Of a DNA stretch of 9,478 nucleotides, positions 1 through 7,769 are shown in pieces. A model generated the notes under the pieces. It saw only the letters and a program-made list of their open reading frames with translations, had not been told where the DNA came from and made no database searches. A program made the translations under genes and the position numbers. How positions within the stretch are numbered: the first letter of the stretch is position 1; each line of letters starts with the position of its first letter. The stretch is from an uncultured Caulobacteraceae bacterium. GTDB taxonomy: Bacteria > Pseudomonadota > Alphaproteobacteria > Caulobacterales > TH1-2. The DNA lies in assembly GCA_937967425.1 (NCBI GenBank), contig CALBST010000057.1, positions 1 through 9,478 of the forward strand, given 5' to 3'.

Positions 1-242
1 GGCTGGTGTGGCGCGAGCGCATGGTGGCGCTCGACGGCCAATCCTTGCGCGAAGCGGCTGCTGAGGTGACGCGGTTTTCGGGCGTGCGCTTCGCGTTCGC
101 CGACACCGCGACCGCGCAGGTGCGTCTCGCGGGATACGTCGCGGGGGACGACGTTGAAGCGTTTCTGGCTCTGCTTGAAAACAATGTCGGGGTCAGCGCC
201 GATCGGCGCGCCGACGGCGTGATCGTGCTGCGCTCTGATTGA
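1..242 (+). CDS. FecR-family anti-sigma regulator, C-terminal fragment (5' end outside the window)
   Basis: The reading frame is open from the left edge to TGA at 240-242, giving about 79 residues. The sequence has the usual FecR C-terminal pattern: a W-R-E-R-M-V-A-L-D-G stretch, then a helix ending E-V-T-R-F, then a V-R-L-A-G-Y strand and an E-A-F-L-A-L-L-E-N-N-V-G-V helix/turn. In known systems FecR is an inner-membrane protein. Its periplasmic C-terminal part contacts the N-terminal signalling domain of a TonB receptor, and its cytoplasmic part controls a FecI-type ECF sigma factor. The next gene is just such a receptor, with an STN domain, which supports the call. The N-terminal half and the expected sigma gene lie to the left of the window. 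An internal GTG at 6 is unlikely to be a start because homology-like sequence begins at the edge. Confidence 0.8.
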   Translation, partial: LVWRERMVALDGQSLREAAAEVTRFSGVRFAFADTATAQVRLAGYVAGDDVEAFLALLENNVGVSADRRADGVIVLRSD

Positions 243-250
243 GCGCGCGC

Positions 251-296
251 GAAAAAACTTCTCCGTCGCTGTCGTTTTTGCGAAGCCCGTTCGTCT
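251..296 (+). promoter_or_regulatory. possible ECF-type promoter for the receptor/isopeptidase operon
   Basis: The 97 bases between the fecR-like stop and the receptor start contain an A-run (gaaaaaactt, 251-260), then CGTTTTT at 273-279 and CGTCT at 292-296. An A-rich -35 followed about 15 bases later by CGTT resembles promoters read by some ECF sigma factors in alphaproteobacteria, and a FecI-type factor is expected next to FecR. No -10/-35 pair is convincing by eye, and the start of transcription is unknown. The receptor could also be co-transcribed with fecR. Confidence 0.25.
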
Positions 297-325
297 CCCC
301 TTCTTGAAGACCGAGCATGCGGTCC

Positions 326-337
326 AAGGGGAGGTGA
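326..337 (+). promoter_or_regulatory. strong ribosome binding site that decides the TonB receptor start (TTG at 340)
   Basis: The string AAGGGGAGGTGA is close to a perfect match to the anti-Shine-Dalgarno sequence. Its GGAGG core ends 5 bases before TTG at 340. An in-frame TTG at 304 and a GTG at 334 are also open. The first has no such site and the second lies inside the site itself. Starting at 340 also gives a clean signal peptide. Confidence 0.7.
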
Positions 338-339
338 GC

Positions 340-3300
340 TTGACCAAAACCGTCAAGCGCGCGGAGCGCGTTTCGCATTGGGTTGCCGGACTGTTGTTGG
401 GCGTGTCGCCATTTGCGTTCGCGCCTGACGCACGTGCTCAGACCAACGGCGCTGAGCTCGCTGGTGAAACCCGGATCGAGTACAACATCCCAGCACAACC
501 GCTCTCCAGCGCCCTCGCATTATACGCGCAACAATCCGGACTGAGCACACTTGTCCCAGCGGACCGCTTTGCTGGCCAATTTGCGCCAGCGGTGCATGGG
601 CGCTTCACGCGCGAAGAAGCGCTGTCTCAGTTGCTTTCCAACTCCAATGTCCGGGGCGAGATTACGCCCATAAATACGCTTTCGCTGGAGCAAGATCAGA
701 GCCCCCAGCCCGACCGCGCGAACGCTGAGACGCGCGTTCGCGCCGAAGCGAACGCCAACGCGGAAGCGCCCGACGTTGAGGCGGACGAAGAGATCGTTGT
801 CACCGGCACACGCATCCGAGGCGCAGCGCCGGCCGGTTCGAATTTGATTGAGCTCAGCCGCGAAGATCTAGACGCCACCGGGCGCTTGACGCTGCAGGAC
901 GCGTTGCAAACCTTGCCGCAGAATTTTGCCGGCAGCCAAAATGAAGGCACGGTCGAAGGCTCGCTCAACGCACGCAGCAACTTTTCTTACGGCTCGACCA
1001 TCGATTTGCGAGGCTTAGGCGCCGACGCAACACTGACCCTCGTCAACGGCCGCCGGCTCGCGCCCGCAGGCGTCGGCAATTACGTGGATGTCTCAATCAT
1101 TCCGCTCGCAGCTGTAGAGCGCATCGAAGTTTTAGCCGACGGGGCCTCGGCCACCTATGGCTCGGATGCGGTCGGGGGCGTCGTCAACATCATCCTCAAT
1201 GACAGCTTCGAGGGCGCTGAAACGCGAGGCTATGTCACCGGCACATCGCAAGGGGGCGCCGAAGGCATAGGCTTCTCGCAATTGTTCGGCTTCGACTGGA
1301 ACAGCGGGCGCTTGACCGCCGCTTACGATTATCGCGATCGCCGCCAACTCGACATCGACGACCGCGACTTCTTGGCAAGCTCCGACTTCCGCCCCGAAGG
1401 CTCCAACTTCTCGCGTACGCTCGCCAATCCGGGAAACATCATTCGTATCGGCGCGACGCCGGTTTCGCTCGCCATCCCCCAAGGCCAAGACGGTACGTCT
1501 TTAACTGCGGCTGACCTCATTCCCGGGGTGCTCAACCTCAACGAACTCAATGAGGGGGCCTGGCTCTTGCCGGAGCAGACGAGCCACTCGATCTTTGTAA
1601 GCGCGCAGCAAGATGTGAGTTCGGTTCTTACGCTCAGCGCCGATCTCATCGCGACGGATCGTGAGGCATACCTCGAGCGCGAGCAACTCTTCGCCAATAT
1701 CGTGGTGCCGGAGACCAACGCCTATCGGCAGCTGAACAACTTATTCCTGGGCCAGGGACCGCTTACGATCGCGTACTTCTTCGGACCCGACTTGGGACCG
1801 GTCCGCAATATCAGCCGATCGCAAGCTTACTCGGCGGCATTTACTGGCGACATCGTGCTTCCGAACGATTGGACATTGTCGGCTTCCCTCACCCACTCGC
1901 AAAGCCGCGAGTCCATCGACAATGAAAACTTCTTCGACTCCGCAAACATTGCCGCGTCGCTCGCCAGCGGCAATCTGGACACCGCCTTCAATCCCTTTGC
2001 AGACGGCTCCAATACAAATTCGGCAGTGCTGGCGGGCCTAACGTTCGACATCGCCACCGAAAACGAAGGCCGGGTCACGAGTTACGGCGCCACCATGGAT
2101 GGCCCGCTCTGGGCCTTGCCTGGCGGGCCGATCCGCGCCGCTTTCGGCGTCGAGCAACGCCGCGAACGCTTTTCGATTTCGCGTTTCGAAGACCACGCGT
2201 CAGGTGTCGCCGATCAATTCGTTCAAGATCCTGGCGCCCGCACAGTCGATGCTGTTTTCGCCGAACTATACCTGCCTCTCATTTCATCCGACAATGGCGT
2301 GCCGCTTGTACATGCCCTGACGCTGTCGGCGTCAGCCCGGCGTGAGGATGCAAGCGACTATGGCGCATCTACCACCCCCCGCGTCGGCGTGCGGTGGGCT
2401 TTGTCAGAAGCCTTCGCGCTCCGCGCCTCTTGGGGCCAATCCTTCAAGGGGCCTCTGTTCGATCAATTGTTGGGCGGAACAGCGATCTCGTATCTCACGG
2501 CGAGCGCCGCACAGGACCCGCTCGCAGATAACGGCTCGACTGGGGTCTTGGCTATCGCCGGCGCCAATCGCGAACTTCGTCCCGAACAGGCGGAGACCTG
2601 GACCGCAGGCTTCGACGTCGAACTCGGCGCGGGCTTTACGCTCTCAACGACTTATTACGACATCGATTTTGCCGACCGCATCACTTCGGCGGGCGGTACG
2701 TTTGCGATCCTGCGCAATCCTGCAGGCTTTGAAAGCATCATCTATCGCGATCCTTCGCCGGAGCTCATAGCCCAATTTCTGGCGCTGGGGCCGCCCCCAT
2801 TCGGCGTGCTGCCCGCTGACGGCGTTGAGGTCATCGTCGACCGGCGCCTGGTCAATCTATCGGCCCTGCGCGTGCGCGGCATCGATCTCTCTGCGGCGTA
2901 CGCTTTCGAGACCGACATTGGGCAAATCTCGCTGACCTTGGCCGCCAGCAACATGCTGCAGTATGAGACCACGTTGGCGCCGGGAGCGGCGCCAGTGAGC
3001 GCGCTCAACACTTTGAATGGGCCGGTAGACCTTCGCGGCCGCGCCACCTTAGCCTGGCAGGGCGTGCAAACCGGCGCCGCTCTCACTTTCAACTACGTGG
3101 ACGCTTATCGCGACACGTTGAGCCTACCGGCCCGCGACATAGATTCTTTCCAGACCTTTGATTTTCGGCTTACGCACGATTTCAGCGACCGTGAGCGCGG
3201 CCTCGTGGTTGCGTTTAATGTGAATAACGTCTTTGACGAAGACCCGCCCTTCGCCAACAACCCGACTGGCTTCGCATTCGATGCCGCGAACGCGTCGCCG

Positions 3301-3342
3301 CTTGGCCGCGTGATCTCGCTCGAATTGCGGCAGCGCTGGTGA
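340..3342 (+). CDS. TonB-dependent outer-membrane receptor with N-terminal STN signalling domain (lasso peptide cluster type)
   Basis: From the TTG at 340 the protein has 1000 residues. Visible in order: a basic N-terminus and signal peptide with likely cleavage after A-R-A near residue 33; an STN (secretin/TonB short N-terminal) domain at about 46-115, beginning I-E-Y-N-I-P-A-Q-P-L-S-S-A-L; an Ala/Glu-rich linker; a TonB-box-like E-E-I-V-V-T-G at 150-156; a plug at about 160-290 with T-L-T-L-V-N-G-R-R and Y-G-S-D-A-V-G-G-V-V-N-I-I-L; then a long beta-barrel ending in an aromatic residue (R-Q-R-W). Such receptors import ligands using TonB/ExbBD energy, and those with an STN domain also signal to FecR. 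Lying between a FecR-like gene and a lasso isopeptidase, it probably recognises and imports lasso peptide. The ligand is inferred from context only; an iron chelator is the alternative. A start at 304 would add 12 residues. Confidence 0.88.
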   Translation: MTKTVKRAERVSHWVAGLLLGVSPFAFAPDARAQTNGAELAGETRIEYNIPAQPLSSALALYAQQSGLSTLVPADRFAGQFAPAVHGRFTREEALSQLLSNSNVRGEITPINTLSLEQDQSPQPDRANAETRVRAEANANAEAPDVEADEEIVVTGTRIRGAAPAGSNLIELSREDLDATGRLTLQDALQTLPQNFAGSQNEGTVEGSLNARSNFSYGSTIDLRGLGADATLTLVNGRRLAPAGVGNYVDVSIIPLAAVERIEVLADGASATYGSDAVGGVVNIILNDSFEGAETRGYVTGTSQGGAEGIGFSQLFGFDWNSGRLTAAYDYRDRRQLDIDDRDFLASSDFRPEGSNFSRTLANPGNIIRIGATPVSLAIPQGQDGTSLTAADLIPGVLNLNELNEGAWLLPEQTSHSIFVSAQQDVSSVLTLSADLIATDREAYLEREQLFANIVVPETNAYRQLNNLFLGQGPLTIAYFFGPDLGPVRNISRSQAYSAAFTGDIVLPNDWTLSASLTHSQSRESIDNENFFDSANIAASLASGNLDTAFNPFADGSNTNSAVLAGLTFDIATENEGRVTSYGATMDGPLWALPGGPIRAAFGVEQRRERFSISRFEDHASGVADQFVQDPGARTVDAVFAELYLPLISSDNGVPLVHALTLSASARREDASDYGASTTPRVGVRWALSEAFALRASWGQSFKGPLFDQLLGGTAISYLTASAAQDPLADNGSTGVLAIAGANRELRPEQAETWTAGFDVELGAGFTLSTTYYDIDFADRITSAGGTFAILRNPAGFESIIYRDPSPELIAQFLALGPPPFGVLPADGVEVIVDRRLVNLSALRVRGIDLSAAYAFETDIGQISLTLAASNMLQYETTLAPGAAPVSALNTLNGPVDLRGRATLAWQGVQTGAALTFNYVDAYRDTLSLPARDIDSFQTFDFRLTHDFSDRERGLVVAFNVNNVFDEDPPFANNPTGFAFDAANASPLGRVISLELRQRW

Positions 3343-3343
3343 G
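3338..3343 (+). promoter_or_regulatory. ribosome binding site favouring ATG 3351 for the isopeptidase
   Basis: GGTGAG overlaps the receptor stop codon (TGA, 3340-3342) and lies 7 bases before ATG at 3351. The alternative GTG at 3339 overlaps the receptor stop as GTGA but has no purine-rich site upstream, and it would put four extra residues in front of the signal peptide. Either way, translation is likely coupled to the receptor. Confidence 0.55.
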
Positions 3344-3350
3344 CGCGACG

Positions 3351-5246
3351 ATGCGCTTTCATTTAGCGCTAATCCTCGGCCTCGCGCTCGCTTTATCGCC
3401 GCCGACCGGAGCGCAGGCGGAGCGGCGCCGTGCCGCGACGCTTGAGGACATCTACTTGCTTCGCGATATCGGGGGCGATGTCGATCCATTCCTTGAGATA
3501 TCGCCAGACCAGACTCATGCCGCCTTCTTCGTGCGCGAAATCTTGCCTGAGGCAGACGACTATGCCTATCGCTTGGCGCTGACCGATATCCCGAGCGGGC
3601 ACACCCGCATCGTCGCCGATGCAGGCCGGTTTGTGTTTCGCACCGACGGTGGCTACCGGTCCGGGCTGGGCGTCGATCGCATTGCCCGGTTTTCGCCTGA
3701 TGGCGCGGCGCTCTACTACACCGCTGAACGCGACGGACGGTTGAACATTCACCGTCTCGACTTGAGAACGGGTGATGCCGCTCAGGTGACCGATGCCGAA
3801 GGCGACATCCGCGCGCTTTGGTTCAGCGGCGATGTTCTCATGTTCGAGACTGCCACGCCGCGCGAGCAGGCGCGCGCCCAGTTGCTTGAGGACGAACGCC
3901 GGGGTTTTCGCGTCGATGAGAACTTTCGAGCGGCGTACGGCCTTGCCCGTGTCAGCGATGAAGCGGCCGGTTCGCGCATCTGGATCTACGATCCCTCGTC
4001 CGGAGTGACGCGTGCGTCTAACGAAAGCGCGCCTTCGGCGCCTGCGTACATCAGGCCGCTTGATTCGACTTCGACGGTTGCAGAACCCGCGCTTGCTCTC
4101 TTCGCGCCGGGCGACGAGCGATGCATGGCCCCTGCATGCGCAGGCGCTCTCGATGCAGCTTGGCCCATGTCAGGCGACGACGCCGAACAAGTGCTGTTCC
4201 TCCGACGCGAGGGCCATGGGCGCGTGTTGCACGCCCTCTACATGTGGTCACCAGCGTCGGGCGCCGTGCGTTTGATACGGCGGGCCGAAGACCGCCTCTT
4301 TGCCTGCGCGCCCGGGCGCGCCACCCTCATCTGCTTTCAGGAGAGCGCGCTGACGCCGCGCCGTTTGGTTTCAATCGACGTTGCGAGCGGCGCGCTCACG
4401 CCGCTCTTCGATCCTAACCCCGGCTTCCGCACGATTGCAGCGCCGCGCATAGAACGCCTCGACTTTACCGATGCCGAAGGCAATGAGAGCTACGCACACC
4501 TCGTCTATCCGTTGCGCTACCGCCGGGGCCGGTCTTATCCCGCCGTTGTCGTTCAATATCACTCCCGCGGTTTCCTGCGCGGTGGCGTCGGTAACGAAAC
4601 ACCAATCTTACCGCTCTCAGCGCGCGGCTATTTCGTGATCAGCGTCGAGCGCCCGGAATTTCGCTTGCGCGCAGCGCGCCTGACCGCTGCAGAGGTGCAG
4701 CGCGAGACCGAACTCGACGGTTCTGAAAGGCGCGCCAAGCGCGAGGCGCTCAACGCTTTCATCGGCCGCGCCGTTGCCCGTGGCGCCGATCCGGCGCGCA
4801 TTGGCATTACCGGTTTGTCCGATGGCGCCGAGACCGTCTACGCCATGTTGATGGACGAGCCCAACACCTTCAGAGCGGCCGTCATTGGCTCGCCCCCAAC
4901 CGATCCTGCAAGCTGGCCGCTCCAAGCGTCGGCTTATCGCGATCGCAGCCTCGCGCGCATCGGCCTTACTTCGCCATGGGTCGAAGGATCGCCTTGGACA
5001 CAATGGTGGCGCGACAACAGCGCTTCGTTGAACGCTGAGCGGCTCAGCACGCCAATTCTCTTCAACTGGGGCGAGAGCGAAGCTGTGCGCGGCTTTCCCC
5101 TGCTGGCGCGCTTGCACGAAAGCGGAACGCCGTATGAAGCCTACATCTATCCCGGCGCCTATCACCTCAAATATCGACCCCAACATCTATTGGCCGCGCA
5201 ACAGCGGACCATGGACTGGTTCGATCGGTGGCTTCAGCCCGATTGA
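3351..5246 (+). CDS. secreted S9-family serine hydrolase, probable lasso peptide isopeptidase (AtxE-like)
   Basis: From ATG 3351 the protein has 631 residues. It starts with a signal peptide (M-R-F-H then a Leu/Ala-rich core, cleavage likely after A-Q-A at 23), followed by a beta-propeller-like region with repeats such as I-A-R-F-S-P-D-G-A-A-L-Y-Y-T. The C-terminal part, from about 370, is an alpha/beta-hydrolase of the prolyl-oligopeptidase type. The nucleophile elbow is G-L-S-D-G with Ser490, and the likely catalytic His is 605 (Y-P-G-A-Y-H-L-K). The expected acid position reads G-E-S-E (Glu575/Glu577) rather than Asp. Known lasso isopeptidases in alphaproteobacteria (the AtxE type from astexin clusters) cut the Gly-Asp/Glu isopeptide bond and open the lasso; I infer that role from fold plus context. 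A general dipeptidyl/acylaminoacyl peptidase is the alternative, made unlikely by the adjacent B, C and A genes. It is in one operon with the receptor and overlaps the cyclase gene tail to tail. Confidence 0.85.
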   Translation: MRFHLALILGLALALSPPTGAQAERRRAATLEDIYLLRDIGGDVDPFLEISPDQTHAAFFVREILPEADDYAYRLALTDIPSGHTRIVADAGRFVFRTDGGYRSGLGVDRIARFSPDGAALYYTAERDGRLNIHRLDLRTGDAAQVTDAEGDIRALWFSGDVLMFETATPREQARAQLLEDERRGFRVDENFRAAYGLARVSDEAAGSRIWIYDPSSGVTRASNESAPSAPAYIRPLDSTSTVAEPALALFAPGDERCMAPACAGALDAAWPMSGDDAEQVLFLRREGHGRVLHALYMWSPASGAVRLIRRAEDRLFACAPGRATLICFQESALTPRRLVSIDVASGALTPLFDPNPGFRTIAAPRIERLDFTDAEGNESYAHLVYPLRYRRGRSYPAVVVQYHSRGFLRGGVGNETPILPLSARGYFVISVERPEFRLRAARLTAAEVQRETELDGSERRAKREALNAFIGRAVARGADPARIGITGLSDGAETVYAMLMDEPNTFRAAVIGSPPTDPASWPLQASAYRDRSLARIGLTSPWVEGSPWTQWWRDNSASLNAERLSTPILFNWGESEAVRGFPLLARLHESGTPYEAYIYPGAYHLKYRPQHLLAAQQRTMDWFDRWLQPD

Positions 5247-7084
5247 AGGTCGCTTCCCATCCCTGACGACGCCCCGGCTCCAGCCCGCAAAGCCAGCGCG
5301 CACGCCGCTTTTGTTTTAAGGAAGCGCCGGAGCCACAGTTCGGCAATGAAGGCGGTCATAATCTGCGCCTTGGTTTTCGCATCGACCACCACATCCCGCC
5401 GAAGCGCGGTCTCCAGCGGTTCGCGCGCCAATAGCCCGAGCTTCACGAGTTCGCCGTCGCACAGCATCTCACGGATGAACGGCAATTGCCGTTCCAGCAC
5501 CGCGCGGTGATAGCGGGTGGTGTCACCCTTATGGCGCCGCTCCAGAATAACGCGCGGCATTAAGTCGCCAAACGCGGCTCGCGCCAGCGCGCGCTCACGC
5601 CCTCCGCGGGTCATGTCATAAGGCGCGATTGATAAACAGCACTCGACCACCGGCTGACATGCGAGCAAGGGCGCGGCGATAAAGCCGCTCAACGATGAGC
5701 GCTGGTGATAAAAATGGAGATCCGCCACATGCGCCATGCGCAGCGCTCTGGCTGGAGTGGCCTTATTCATCGCACTCGCCCATGGGTGCGCCGCCCATTC
5801 AGCCCTTGCTGGCAGCGATGCATTGGACGCAAGCACGTTGTCGAAGACGCTATTGTAGGGTGAAAACTGCCGCCACGGAGGGACCGCGCCCGCCATGGCT
5901 GCGAATACATCCCACACCGGCGCGCGGATGAGGTGTGCGGTTTCGAGCGCGATCCGCCAAAGATCGGCGGGAGGGCAGCCGTCCATCATGGCATCCGCCG
6001 CGATCGATGCCGTGCGGCTGCGATGCAGCACTTGATCGCCGCCCTGCCCCGAAGCGACGACATGCGCCCCTGCAGCGTTGATCGCGTCGCCCAGCAGGGA
6101 ATCAGAGAAGCTGAACTCACTATAGGAAGGCCGTGCGCTGAGACGGGCTTGTAGAATTGCTGGATAGGACACCGCGTCAGGATGCGCGGCGAGTTCCCTG
6201 AGCGAGAAGTTCAACGTATCGGCCGCCATGCGCGCGAATGTGCGCTCGTCGCCCTCTGGCGTATCTGCAGGGAATTCGTTGAAGCAAATCACGTCGCGTG
6301 CGCCGGCGTGGTGGAGCGCGCACGCGACTAAGGTTGAATCAAACCCGCCGGAGAGCCGAAGCGCGATCGGCCCTCTCTGCTGGCTGTAGCCGACCCACGC
6401 CGACGCCGCGCGGTCAACGGCGCGGCGAAGCGCTGCTTGACCACTGACGAAGTCACGCTTCGACTCTGGTATTGACGGTTGCCACAGCAACGCCTCACGC
6501 CGGCCAGTCCGCATCAATGTTAGGGCGACGCCAGGCAGCACCTCACGCACATTCGCCAAGCCCGTGCGCGCCGCCACTAGACGAGGTTGACAGAGGAAGG
6601 CGCTAAGCATCGTCTGGTCGACGTCAAGTTCGGGATCCACGACGAGCAGATCCTCCGCATCGTTTGCAAAGACGGTCAACTCACCGGCGTCGAGCACGTA
6701 GAGCGAACCGGCGCCGCAGGGATCGCGCAAGAGGTGCAGCTCATCGCGGCCGAGGTCATGCAGAACAGCGCAATAGCCGCCCCAATAGTTCTGAACCAAA
6801 AGTGCGCCGCCGCTTTCGGCCAGCTTCCAGGCGTCAGTAGACGTTACTGAGGTTACTGGCTCGTCGCGTTCTTCACCGGACAAAAATAGAGGACCAAGCA
6901 CGACGCCGAGGTCGTCTGGCAGGATTCGCGAATCTGCGTCGGCCGCGGCAAGCGCAATAAGAACGCCGCGCCGCTCGCTTACTTTGGAAAAACTGGGGCC
7001 AAGTCTTTCCAAACGAACACGCGCTACGCGTTCGCCGTTTCGATCAGTCGGCCGCCAGCGGAAACCGACCATACGAGCGGTCAT
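5234..7084 (-). CDS. lasso peptide macrolactam synthetase (cyclase C, asparagine-synthetase-like)
   Basis: This 616-residue protein has the layout of class B asparagine synthetase. The N-terminal glutaminase-like half (about 1-200) lacks the Cys2 nucleophile, since the protein begins M-T-A-R-M. The ATP-pyrophosphatase half carries S-G-G-F-D-S at 245-250 and S-G-Q-G-G-D at 345-350. In the lasso family such C proteins adenylate the side chain of an Asp or Glu in the core. The N-terminal amine released by B then attacks it to close the ring. Loss of Cys2 fits use of a peptide amine instead of ammonia. The ATG overlaps the stop of the B gene in an ATGA (7081-7084), and only a weak AAGAGA lies upstream, so translational coupling is likely. 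The extreme C-terminus is a Gly/Ser/Ala-rich tail, and the stop lies within the end of the convergent isopeptidase gene. A plain asparagine synthetase is excluded by the missing Cys2 and by the neighbours. Confidence 0.93.
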   Translation of the reverse strand: MTARMVGFRWRPTDRNGERVARVRLERLGPSFSKVSERRGVLIALAAADADSRILPDDLGVVLGPLFLSGEERDEPVTSVTSTDAWKLAESGGALLVQNYWGGYCAVLHDLGRDELHLLRDPCGAGSLYVLDAGELTVFANDAEDLLVVDPELDVDQTMLSAFLCQPRLVAARTGLANVREVLPGVALTLMRTGRREALLWQPSIPESKRDFVSGQAALRRAVDRAASAWVGYSQQRGPIALRLSGGFDSTLVACALHHAGARDVICFNEFPADTPEGDERTFARMAADTLNFSLRELAAHPDAVSYPAILQARLSARPSYSEFSFSDSLLGDAINAAGAHVVASGQGGDQVLHRSRTASIAADAMMDGCPPADLWRIALETAHLIRAPVWDVFAAMAGAVPPWRQFSPYNSVFDNVLASNASLPARAEWAAHPWASAMNKATPARALRMAHVADLHFYHQRSSLSGFIAAPLLACQPVVECCLSIAPYDMTRGGRERALARAAFGDLMPRVILERRHKGDTTRYHRAVLERQLPFIREMLCDGELVKLGLLAREPLETALRRDVVVDAKTKAQIMTAFIAELWLRRFLKTKAACALALRAGAGASSGMGSDLQSG

Positions 7085-7710
7085 AGCCGGACGATCTCTT
7101 GCATAGAGGCGCAGTCTTCGCCGCCGTCATCGACAATGGCGCCATCAAGCTCCACCCAACTATGGGCAAGGAAGGGCCGCGCCCGTACGCCAATCACAAG
7201 CGTCGCATGCGTGCCGCGCGACAGGAGAAATCGAATGAGACAAAGCGCGTCGAATAAGCAGACGTAACGCTTTGGCAGCCACGGCCGCATTTCATTGAAT
7301 TGGCGGATGGCTTTGCGGCCTGCGTCCACGTCCTGGCGGGACGCCAGCTTCCATGACCTGATATGTTGAGCCGCACGCCACATGTCTCCTCGCCGCACCG
7401 TCGTGGACGCCCACTGCGCAGCCCACACAAACTGCATGATCGTCGGCGCATTGATGCGTCCGGAACGGCCAATCAGCTCTTGTGGAGGGTGCGCGTCCTT
7501 TGCAGCGGTCAGCACACCTCGCGCCGCCAGCTTCTGAAGCGCTCCGCTTTCTACGGCCGTCTCGTCATGACGCGCGTTCGCAATACCATCGATGGCCGCC
7601 GATTGCGCCGCGCTGACCGCGAAGTATCGATTTGACTTCAGATCCAGAAAGATGAGCCAATCGCCCTCGATGCAGGCATGAACGTGAGGTGCGAGAACAT
7701 ACTTTTGCAT
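7081..7710 (-). CDS. lasso peptide maturation protein B: fused RRE and transglutaminase-like leader peptidase (McjB-type)
   Basis: The protein has 209 residues. Residues 1-80 or so look like the PqqD-like RiPP recognition element that binds leaders (G-D-W-L-I-F-L-D-L-K-S-N-R-Y-F followed by a helical part). The C-terminal half is the cysteine-protease domain, with Cys151 in R-Y-V-C-L-F-D-A-L (codon 7258-7260), His183 in L-A-H-S-W-V-E (7162-7164) and Asp195 in A-I-V-D-D (7126-7128), a Cys-His-Asp triad. The block L-V-I-G-V-R-A-R-P-F-L-A-H-S-W-V-E closely resembles McjB of microcin J25. Its triad, as I recall, sits one position earlier at 150/182/194. It cuts each precursor after the leader in an ATP-dependent partnership with C. 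The fused form is the usual proteobacterial arrangement. It lies 59 bases after the second precursor, across a strong hairpin, and has no clear ribosome binding site. Confidence 0.95.
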   Translation of the reverse strand: MQKYVLAPHVHACIEGDWLIFLDLKSNRYFAVSAAQSAAIDGIANARHDETAVESGALQKLAARGVLTAAKDAHPPQELIGRSGRINAPTIMQFVWAAQWASTTVRRGDMWRAAQHIRSWKLASRQDVDAGRKAIRQFNEMRPWLPKRYVCLFDALCLIRFLLSRGTHATLVIGVRARPFLAHSWVELDGAIVDDGGEDCASMQEIVRL

Positions 7711-7735
7711 CTGCGCGCCACTAGCTTGCTGAGCA

Positions 7736-7760
7736 CGGCGCCGGAGGGCCTCCGGCGCCG
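7736..7760 (-). repeat. perfect 12-bp inverted repeat (hairpin) between precursor genes and B
   Basis: Bases 7736-7747 (CGGCGCCGGAGG) and 7749-7760 (CCTCCGGCGCCG) are exact reverse complements around one central base, giving a very stable GC-rich hairpin in RNA of either strand. In the minus-strand transcript it is followed by TGCTCAGCAAG, with no U-run, so it is not a standard intrinsic terminator. Its place, 9 bases after the stop of precursor 2 and 25 bases before the B start, suits an attenuator, an RNA-processing site or a 3' stabiliser that would keep precursor mRNA in excess over B and C mRNA. A hairpin at the A/B junction is known from some other lasso clusters, as I recall. The role here is inferred. 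Confidence 0.75.
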
Positions 7761-7769
7761 GCCGGGATC

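Noticed and set aside
304..339. TTG at 304 as the receptor start
   Set aside because: It has no ribosome binding site, whereas TTG 340 is preceded by a near-perfect one and gives a normal signal peptide.
4617..5186. A 189-residue minus-strand frame inside the isopeptidase gene
   Set aside because: It is the longest shadow frame, typical of GC-rich coding DNA. The opposite strand has the clear hydrolase with its active-site motifs.
7736..7760. The palindrome as an intrinsic terminator
   Set aside because: No run of T follows it in the minus-strand transcript (TGCTCAGCAAG follows), and B and C have no other evident promoter, so full termination here is unlikely.
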